A stretch of DNA of 11,854 nt from Clostridia bacterium (GTDB taxonomy: Bacteria > Bacillota > Clostridia > Christensenellales > Borkfalkiaceae): positions 1-11,854 of the forward strand of contig JAJPXK010000182.1 in the NCBI GenBank assembly GCA_021205485.1, written 5' to 3'. This document shows positions 1 to 4,736 of the stretch, piece by piece. Positions within the stretch are counted from its first letter, which is position 1; the number at the start of each line of letters is the position of its first letter. The position numbers and the translations under genes were made by a program. The notes under the pieces are model-generated. The model was not told the DNA's origin. It did no database searches and saw nothing but the letters and a program-made list of their open reading frames with translations.

Positions 1-269
1 AGATAACGTCGCTAATCTTATTTCCATTTTTGTAACTTTCCGAATTTAAATTTCTTGATTTATTATAATACACTTACATTCAAAACGCAACAATATTATC
101 GGGCAGCAGTATCTTGCTTTTTATAATTGACTGATATGCGAGCATGCGGCTACGCATACCGTCGCGGTCAATAAGGAGATAATTTTTTTGCGAATTTTTT
201 AAAATTTGCAAAAAAATACGCCTTCTTATTCGTCTATTAGGCAAACAGACAGAACAGGAGGTGTAAAAT
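1..269 (+). promoter_or_regulatory. AT-rich upstream region of the serpin gene
   Basis: No credible gene is visible here. It should hold the serpin promoter and leader. Two exact TATAAT hexamers lie at 64-69 and 122-127, but neither has a good -35 box at 16-18 bp. Two palindromic stretches occur: TATGCG (135-140) with CGCATA (153-158), and an AT-rich palindrome at 190-209 whose arms are 9 bp with one G-T mismatch. The latter is followed by A residues, so it is not a plus-strand terminator. The reading is weak; only the position makes it regulatory. Confidence 0.35.
256..263 (+). promoter_or_regulatory. Strong Shine-Dalgarno site for the serpin gene
   Basis: AGGAGGTG lies 6 to 13 nt before the ATG at 270, close to a perfect anti-16S match at standard spacing. 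It fixes the serpin start. Confidence 0.85.
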
Positions 270-1607
270 ATGTCCAAATTATCCAAAATGTGCAAATCTT
301 CAGCCGCTCTGTTAGGCGCGGGGCTGTTTGCCTTAGGCTTTACCGCCTGCGATTCGCTCGCAAACATAAGCGGGGCTACACAGCTCGGCAAGGCCGCCGC
401 GGCTGAGGCCCTTACGTATACAGAACATTATTCTTACGATTACGGCGATTTATCCGAAGGGGCAGAGGCGTTCGCCGCAAAATTTGCCTCCTCGGTATTT
501 TCTTCTTTAGAAGACGACAGTCAAAATATGGCCGTTTCGCCTCTTTCGGTATATATGGCTCTGTCGCTCGCGGCGCAGTGCGCGGGCGGAAACACGCAAA
601 GCGAGCTGTTATCCATCTTAGGCGTATCTTACGAACAGCTTGTCTCTCAGTTTCCGTATTTATACCGTTCAGCGCTGTTTGAAGATACCGACAGTCTCAA
701 CAAGCAGATAGCTGTAGCCGATATTTCAAATTCTATATGGATAGACGACTCCGCGACTGCCAAAGAGGAGTGTATACAGACTCTCGCCGACAACTTTTAT
801 TGTTATTCGTACTCGGCCGACTTTGTAAACGACAACGCCAAGGCAAATAAAGCGGTAAGAAAGTTTGTAAAAACGCAGACCCGCGACCTTATCGACCAGA
901 ATTTCAATCTGTCCACAGAGACAATGTTTACGCTTATAAACACCCTGTATCTTAAAGACATCTGGAACGAAGACGGCGACAACCTCTCGTTCACTTCGGA
1001 CGAGTATAACTTTACCTGTTCAGACGGCAGTGTAACAAGTTTAAACCTTCTCTCGGGCTATTATAACAGCGGAAGGGCGTATAAAACCGAAAGCTACTCT
1101 TCGTTTTTTACCAAAACCGACCACGGTTACACCATTAAATTTATTGTACCTGAAGACGGCTACACCCTCTCGGACGTATTCACCGAAGAAAATATCGCCG
1201 AAGTAAATTCCATTGCCGACTACAACCCGACAGACGAAGAAAACAAGCTTATCTACAAAACCCGCTGTCTGTTCCCCGAATTTACGGCAAGCTATAACGA
1301 CAATATAGAGGATATTTTGCTAAGCTACGGCGTAAACGATTTCTTTTCCCGCGGAGGCTGCGATATGTCCGCGCTTACCGACGACGATATTTACTGTTCT
1401 CAGGTAAAGCACGTCGCAAAGCTTGAAGTGAACAAAAAGGGCATAGAGGGGGCCGCCGCGACGGTAATCGTTATGGATACCGCGTCTGAATATAACGATG
1501 AATATCAGTATGTATACGAAGATTTTGTAGTAGACAGGGCGTTCGGCTTTATCCTTACAGATCGTTACGGAACAACGCTATTCAGCGGAGTTGTAAACGC
1601 AGTTTAA
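270..1607 (+). CDS. Surface lipoprotein of the serpin (serine protease inhibitor) family
   Basis: A 445-residue serpin, predicted to be lipid-anchored on the outer face of the membrane. Residues 1-27 form a lipoprotein signal: basic start, hydrophobic core, then LGFTAC with Cys27 as the lipidated residue. A low-complexity linker follows, and the serpin fold runs from about residue 65 to the end. Family marks are VSPLSVYMAL (89-98), LINTLYLKDIW (222-232), FPEF (335-338), the hinge GIEGAAAT (391-398) and the C-terminal DRAFGFILTD (422-431) and LFSGVVNAV (437-445). Counting from the hinge glycine (P15), the scissile bond would be Ala405-Ser406, suggesting an elastase- or subtilisin-like target. 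The segment after P1' is about 8 residues longer than in alpha-1-antitrypsin, so P1 could lie elsewhere. Oddities are Lys389 at P17, where inhibitory serpins usually have Glu, and Ile392 at P14. Serpins from gut Clostridia such as Eubacterium siraeum inhibit elastase-like enzymes; a similar role here is inferred. Confidence 0.93.
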   Translation: MSKLSKMCKSSAALLGAGLFALGFTACDSLANISGATQLGKAAAAEALTYTEHYSYDYGDLSEGAEAFAAKFASSVFSSLEDDSQNMAVSPLSVYMALSLAAQCAGGNTQSELLSILGVSYEQLVSQFPYLYRSALFEDTDSLNKQIAVADISNSIWIDDSATAKEECIQTLADNFYCYSYSADFVNDNAKANKAVRKFVKTQTRDLIDQNFNLSTETMFTLINTLYLKDIWNEDGDNLSFTSDEYNFTCSDGSVTSLNLLSGYYNSGRAYKTESYSSFFTKTDHGYTIKFIVPEDGYTLSDVFTEENIAEVNSIADYNPTDEENKLIYKTRCLFPEFTASYNDNIEDILLSYGVNDFFSRGGCDMSALTDDDIYCSQVKHVAKLEVNKKGIEGAAATVIVMDTASEYNDEYQYVYEDFVVDRAFGFILTDRYGTTLFSGVVNAV

Positions 1608-1858
1608 ACTTTGTCTTTAAACTGTATTTCCTTCGGCTGCGAGTATGTCGCTTTGCTGCGTGAACGTTTCTTTTCAACAATATAATAAACGGGCTGAGGT
1701 TCTTTAGGCTTCGGCTCTTTTTTTTCTTTCGGTTCAGGCTTCGGTTCGGGCTTTTTTCTTATGCTTTTCAAGCCTATAACGGCGAGTTTTACAAAATGTA
1801 CGGCAAAAAAACAACAGATAAAAAGTAAAACAAGATATAAAAGTCCTAAAAAATCCAT
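1604..1858 (-). CDS. Small single-pass membrane protein with a Pro/Lys/Glu-rich linker
   Basis: This 84-residue protein is not one I can name. Residues 3-29 form one hydrophobic membrane segment, followed by a basic patch (IRKK) that places the tail in the cytoplasm. Residues 36-56 are a charged proline-rich linker of KPEP/KEPKP units, and the tail has a YYIVEKK patch (58-64) then a basic, polar end (SRSKATYSQPKEIQFKDKV). A structured tail after a disordered linker argues for a real gene rather than chance. Its stop codon overlaps that of the convergent serpin within GTTTAAAC. There is no Shine-Dalgarno site; instead TAAAAT (plus-strand 1865-1870) ends 6 nt before the ATG, suggesting a leaderless transcript. 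The function could be scaffolding or recruitment at the membrane, but nothing shows this directly. Confidence 0.72.
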   Translation of the reverse strand: MDFLGLLYLVLLFICCFFAVHFVKLAVIGLKSIRKKPEPKPEPKEKKEPKPKEPQPVYYIVEKKRSRSKATYSQPKEIQFKDKV

Positions 1859-1891
1859 ACACGCATTTTACATAAAAACAATACGCATATT

Positions 1892-1921
1892 TTGCCTTAA
1901 ACAGGGTAATAATGTTATAAA
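1892..1921 (+). promoter_or_regulatory. Candidate promoter for the DeoC-like gene
   Basis: TTGCCT (1892-1897) and TATAAA (1916-1921) are separated by 18 bp. The predicted start of transcription near 1928 leaves a leader of about 12 nt with no Shine-Dalgarno match before the ATG at 1940. The 81-bp gap also has to hold the promoter of the divergent small membrane protein. Confidence 0.45.
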
Positions 1922-1939
1922 CGGTAAAAATTACATATT

Positions 1940-2692
1940 ATGGACGAAGAAATAACCGAACAGATAACAATAACCCCGCACGAAAAGCAGGAGTTTGACG
2001 AGTTTAAACGGCAGAAAAGGTTGACCGAAGCGAGGGCGAAAATCCGCAAAATAGAATTGAATCTTACACAGGTCCAGGCCGACAGGGCGGCTTTGAAGCG
2101 GGCTGTGAAAGAAGGGGAAAAATCTGGCATAGGCGGCATATGCGTACAGCCCTACCTTGTAAGGCCCTGCAAAGAATATTTAGGGCTGCATTCGCCTATA
2201 GCGGTAGTCGCCAGCCTCTCTTTATCGGGCTCCGATGTCACCGATATCAAGGTAAAACAGGTAAAGCGGGCCATAAAAGACGGGGCCGACATAGTCGAAG
2301 TCACCGCCTGCATCGCAGCGGTTAAGGAGGGGAGCTTCGGCTATATAAAAAAGGAGTTTAAAAAACTGCGCAAGGCCGCAAAAAAGACTGCTCTGCGAAT
2401 AAATGTAGAGGCCCCTCTTTTAACCTCGCAGGAACTTTCCCGGATATGTTCGCTCGCGTGCGAGTGCCAGATATCCTGCATCCGCGCGGCGTCCGATCTG
2501 TACGGCGGCGGGGCCGATGAGGAGGATATAAAAATCATACAGGCGGCCGTAAAAGACAGGGCGGCGATTAAGGCCGACGGCGTAGAAAGCGCGGCCGCGA
2601 TGGCAAGCCTTACCGATATAGGCGTAAGCGTAATAGGCAGCTCGGCCGCCCTGACTCTCGCGTTAAACATTCTCTCATCCGCCGAAAGATAA
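1940..2692 (+). CDS. DeoC-fold (deoxyribose-phosphate aldolase-like) protein lacking the Schiff-base lysine
   Basis: A 250-residue protein with a charged helical N-terminus (about 1-60, probably coiled coil) followed by a TIM barrel that aligns along its length with class I aldolase DeoC. Matching blocks are GGICVQPYLV (65-74; DeoC AVCVxPxxV), AIKDGADIVEVTACIAAVK (111-129; DeoC GAxExDMVINIGxxK), INVEAPLLT (154-162; DeoC IIETxxLT), CIRAASDLYGGGA (180-192; DeoC VKTSTGFGxGGA) and AIKADGVES (209-217; DeoC VKASGGIR). In DeoC the catalytic residues are Asp102, Lys167 (Schiff base) and Lys201 (E. coli numbering). Here the equivalents are Glu120, Arg182 and Lys211, so the covalent lysine is gone. Normal aldolase chemistry is therefore unlikely; a regulatory, binding or scaffolding role is possible but unproven. 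The gene stands alone, without phosphopentomutase or nucleoside phosphorylase neighbours. Confidence 0.82.
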   Translation: MDEEITEQITITPHEKQEFDEFKRQKRLTEARAKIRKIELNLTQVQADRAALKRAVKEGEKSGIGGICVQPYLVRPCKEYLGLHSPIAVVASLSLSGSDVTDIKVKQVKRAIKDGADIVEVTACIAAVKEGSFGYIKKEFKKLRKAAKKTALRINVEAPLLTSQELSRICSLACECQISCIRAASDLYGGGADEEDIKIIQAAVKDRAAIKADGVESAAAMASLTDIGVSVIGSSAALTLALNILSSAER

Positions 2693-2710
2693 TTTGATTA
2701 TTCGCTTTAT

Positions 2711-2757
2711 AGGCTCCCCTATTAGGGGAGCTGGCAGCTTTAGCTGACTGAGGGGTT
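2711..2757. repeat. Clostridial palindromic intergenic repeat
   Basis: A hairpin with an 8-bp stem (GCTCCCCT at 2713-2720, AGGGGAGC at 2724-2731) is followed at once by a small hairpin CAGCTTTAGCTG (2735-2746) and then ACTGAGGGG. I recognise this arrangement, GGGGAGCTG..AGC..ACTGAGGGG, as a dispersed repeat of many Firmicutes genomes. It is non-coding and sits between two convergent genes. The family assignment is from memory of the pattern, not from a search. Confidence 0.6.
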
Positions 2758-2791
2758 TCAGATAATAGCTGTGCAAAAAATTTCAACACGA

Positions 2792-2825
2792 AAAGTACGG
2801 CAGAACGTAAATTCTGCCGTACTTT
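2792..2825. terminator. 14-bp perfect hairpin, likely bidirectional terminator
   Basis: AAAGTACGGCAGAA (2792-2805) pairs perfectly with TTCTGCCGTACTTT (2812-2825) around a 6-nt loop. It lies between the ends of the convergent DeoC-like and degV genes. Each arm ends in CTTT or CTTTT on its own strand, so it could stop transcription from both sides, although the U-tracts are short. Confidence 0.65.
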
Positions 2826-2857
2826 CCGATTTATAAAAAAGCAAAAGTATGAGTAGT

Positions 2858-3799
2858 TTAAATCTTGTTTTTTGCGGTGGCGGGGGAGGGAACTTTTTCC
2901 GTCTTCTCAGCCGTCTGGCCTCTTCTGTCTTTGCCTAAGAAGAACAACGCCAGCGAGCCGGGGCCTACGTGAGTGCCGCAAACTATATCAAAATAGGTTA
3001 TTGTAATATCCGTCGCCCCGTATTCCTTAAGCATTTCGGCGAGGGCCAAAGCGTCTTCCTCGCAGTCGCCGTGGCAAATTGCTACCGTCTGCGCCTCGGG
3101 GAACACAGCCTTTTCCCTGTAGGTTTCAGCTATCGCGGCAAGGGATTTTTTTCTGCCCTTGACTTTGCCGCACACGCCTATCTTGGCTATAGGACCCGCG
3201 TCTGCCCAGAGGATAGGCTTTATGTTTAATATAGTGCCCGCGATGGCCACCGCGGTAGAAATTCTGCCGCCCTTTTTAAGCCATTTAAGGTCAGAAACGG
3301 TGAACGAGCTGTTCATTCTGAATTTGTTGTTTTCAATCCACTTTACGCAGGTGTCAAAGTCTTCGCCAATCTCGCGGAGTTTTGCGGCGTAAAGGGCGAG
3401 GAAGCCTTCTCCGTAGCCCGCGTTGGCGCTGTCGGCGATATAAACCTTGCGTTCTGGATATTTTTGCATAAGTTCTTTTGTCGCTTTAACCGCCTGTTCG
3501 TAAGTTCCGCTCACGCCTGCCGAGATGGTAACCATAAGGGCGTCCCTGCCCTCTTTAAGGCTCGGCTCTATAGCGTCCATAATGCGTTCTTTTGTGACAA
3601 GCGAGCTGCTTACGTCTTTGCCTTCGGCCATGGCTTTGTAGTAGTCCTTGGCCTCTTCTTCAAAGGTTTTAACGCCTGTATAGCAGATAACTTCCCTGCC
3701 GTCGCACATACAGATATAAGGTATTACTTTAATTGAGTATTCTTCTATAGTTTCCTCTGTAAGGTTTGCCGACGAATCGACAAAAATATCAAATTTCAC
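2858..3799 (-). CDS. DegV family fatty-acid-binding protein (FakB-like)
   Basis: A 313-residue cytoplasmic protein of the DegV family. Members studied in Staphylococcus (FakB) hold an exogenous fatty acid while the kinase FakA phosphorylates it for membrane lipid synthesis. Numbered from the GTG start, the family blocks are DSSANL (8-13), the acyl-head-group region SSSLVTKE (64-71), VTISAGVSGTY (90-100), LKWLKKGGRIS (171-181), LNIKPIL (191-197) and GTHVGPGSL (275-283), whose His277 matches the conserved carboxylate-contacting histidine. I chose GTG at 3799 because AAGGAGG lies 11 nt upstream and the family pattern begins at once. An ATG at 3892 would add 31 residues of poor composition across the leader hairpin. 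The tail after about residue 288 is a polar, Lys/Pro-rich extension. No fakA-like kinase is adjacent. The exact ligand is unknown. Confidence 0.92.
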   Translation of the reverse strand: MKFDIFVDSSANLTEETIEEYSIKVIPYICMCDGREVICYTGVKTFEEEAKDYYKAMAEGKDVSSSLVTKERIMDAIEPSLKEGRDALMVTISAGVSGTYEQAVKATKELMQKYPERKVYIADSANAGYGEGFLALYAAKLREIGEDFDTCVKWIENNKFRMNSSFTVSDLKWLKKGGRISTAVAIAGTILNIKPILWADAGPIAKIGVCGKVKGRKKSLAAIAETYREKAVFPEAQTVAICHGDCEEDALALAEMLKEYGATDITITYFDIVCGTHVGPGSLALFFLGKDRRGQTAEKTEKVPSPATAKNKI

Positions 3800-3810
3800 T
3801 TTAAGAATAA

Positions 3811-3820
3811 CCTCCTTAAG
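3811..3820 (-). promoter_or_regulatory. Shine-Dalgarno site that decides the degV start
   Basis: On the minus strand this reads CTTAAGGAGG, eleven bases before GTG (3799-3797). No ATG lies within usable distance, which supports a GTG start over the longer ATG frame. Confidence 0.75.
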
Positions 3821-3835
3821 GGTACATATTAATTT

Positions 3836-3862
3836 CGGCGGCAAATTATCCGCCGCTTTTTT
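3836..3862 (+). terminator. Rho-independent terminator pointing into the degV leader
   Basis: CGGCGG (3836-3841) pairs with CCGCCG (3850-3855) across an 8-nt loop, followed by C and six T on the plus strand. On the minus strand the hairpin is preceded by A residues and followed by no T-run, so it does not look like a minus-strand attenuator. It could stop plus-strand transcription that has run antisense through degV, before it reaches the regulator gene. Confidence 0.5.
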
Positions 3863-3919
3863 ACAATAACAGTATAATCCAAGGCGGCTCAAATTACACC
3901 CTATTTAACGCCCCTCGCC

Positions 3920-4000
3920 GTCTACGCTTCGTTTTTTTTGGTAGACTATGCGTTTTATTAACTCTACCGCAAAAATTTCACACTCTACACACAGTAGAGT
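3920..4000. promoter_or_regulatory. Phased array of five TCTAC/GTAGA half-sites (probable operator)
   Basis: Half-sites lie at 3920-3925 (GTCTAC), 3941-3946 (GTAGAC), 3961-3967 (ACTCTAC), 3982-3988 (ACTCTAC) and 3994-4000 (GTAGAGT). The last two form a perfect 7-bp inverted repeat with a 5-bp spacer. Core-to-core distances are about 20, 22, 21 and 10 bp, near whole helical turns, so all would face one side of the DNA. The array ends 13 bp before the -35 box of the XRE gene and lies in the divergent gap to degV. Autoregulation by that XRE protein, possibly with control of degV, is inferred. Confidence 0.6.
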
Positions 4001-4012
4001 TGCTGTTTTTTA

Positions 4013-4041
4013 TTGATTTTAATACTTAAATATGGTAAAAT
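4013..4041 (+). promoter_or_regulatory. Promoter of the membrane XRE regulator; leaderless start
   Basis: TTGATT (4013-4018) and TAAAAT (4036-4041) are spaced by exactly 17 bp. The ATG at 4048 begins 6 nt after the -10 box, where transcription should itself start, and no Shine-Dalgarno site lies between. The mRNA is therefore probably leaderless. Confidence 0.68.
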
Positions 4042-4047
4042 CGTGGT

Positions 4048-4650
4048 ATGAACGAAGAGGATGACGTAAAAATCATTATAGCGGAGAACTTAGTTCGTTT
4101 CCGCACCAAGGTGGGGCTTACGCAGCTCCAGCTCGCCGAGATGTTAAACTATTCCGACAAAGCCGTTTCCAAATGGGAGCGGGCGGAGTCCGTTCCCGAT
4201 ATCCGCGTGCTTATGCAGATCGCGGGCATCTATAACATTAAGCTTGACGACCTTGTAACCCGCCCTAAAGAAAAGGAAGTAAAGCCTGTTTTGCACAAAA
4301 CCCGCAAGCAGATTCTTATTACCGCGCTTGCCGTAGGCCTCGTTTGGTTTATAGCCACGGGCATATTCGTGTTGCTGTGCTTTATACCAGAAGTTGAACA
4401 CCAGGCGCTGGTATTTTTAGTGGCAACCTTTGTTTCGTCGGTAGTGCTTATGGTTTTTTCCGCCGTATGGGGCGGCAGGGTGACCAATGCGATAGCGAGT
4501 TCGCTCATTTTGTGGACGTTAGCCGCAAATATATTTGTATTTATGTGGCTGTTCACTCCGCAGATACAAAATTTGTGGCTTGTATTTATCGCCGCGGCCC
4601 CGTTCGAAGTGCTTATAATCATCTGGTTTATTTTCAGAAAGGTAAAATAG
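4048..4650 (+). CDS. Membrane-bound XRE-family HTH regulator
   Basis: A 200-residue protein with a DNA-binding head and a membrane tail. Residues 8-70 are a typical XRE helix-turn-helix: IIAENLVRFR, GLTQLQLAEML, the recognition helix SDKAVSKWERAESVPD (36-51), then VLMQIAGIYNIKLDDLV. A basic linker (72-88) leads to four hydrophobic segments at about 89-112, 118-141, 148-169 and 175-196, with a basic end (FRKVK). This head-plus-integral-membrane design is common in Firmicutes, where such proteins may sense membrane state or a small ligand; no sensor domain beyond the helices is visible. The divergent upstream region contains the half-site array it may bind. The start is supported by the promoter placed directly before the ATG and by the family's usual N-terminus. 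Confidence 0.9.
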   Translation: MNEEDDVKIIIAENLVRFRTKVGLTQLQLAEMLNYSDKAVSKWERAESVPDIRVLMQIAGIYNIKLDDLVTRPKEKEVKPVLHKTRKQILITALAVGLVWFIATGIFVLLCFIPEVEHQALVFLVATFVSSVVLMVFSAVWGGRVTNAIASSLILWTLAANIFVFMWLFTPQIQNLWLVFIAAAPFEVLIIIWFIFRKVK

Positions 4651-4658
4651 ACTTAATT

Positions 4659-4678
4659 GCCCGCAGTTTTCTGCGGGC
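4659..4678. terminator. Hairpin after the XRE gene, possible terminator
   Basis: GCCCGCAG (4659-4666) pairs perfectly with CTGCGGGC (4671-4678) around TTTT, starting 9 bp after the stop codon. The position and GC-rich stem fit termination, but no T-tract follows on either strand, so efficiency is doubtful. Confidence 0.45.
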
Positions 4679-4725
4679 GGCTGTATTTATCGGATAAAAA
4701 CCGTCATAAATAATTTGGCGGGCGA

Positions 4726-4731
4726 TATTAT
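4726..4731 (+). promoter_or_regulatory. Candidate -10 box placing a leaderless start for the exporter gene
   Basis: TATTAT ends 5 nt before the ATG at 4737, and the stretch before the ATG has no Shine-Dalgarno match. The best -35 at 17 bp spacing (GTCATA, 4703-4708) matches only 3 of 6 positions, so this is tentative. If real, transcription starts at or next to the ATG and drives the three-gene run that follows. Confidence 0.4.
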
Positions 4732-4736
4732 ACGGT

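Noticed and set aside
172..202. AAGGAGA followed by a TTG-initiated four-codon frame in the serpin leader
   Set aside because: The peptide would be four residues long and ends at once. A leader peptide cannot be supported from this alone.
190..209. AT-rich palindrome upstream of the serpin as a terminator
   Set aside because: It is followed by A residues on the plus strand and preceded by T residues, so neither strand gives a stem followed by a U-tract for a known gene. It could be an operator, but nothing identifies a binder.
1940..2692. Calling the gene deoC, a functional deoxyribose-phosphate aldolase
   Set aside because: The Schiff-base lysine is replaced by Arg182 and the catalytic Asp by Glu120, so the standard activity should not be assigned.
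3800..3892. Longer degV start at ATG 3892
   Set aside because: The extra 31 residues look like translated leader, include the GC hairpin, and have no ribosome site. AAGGAGG sits just before the in-frame GTG at 3799, where the family pattern begins.
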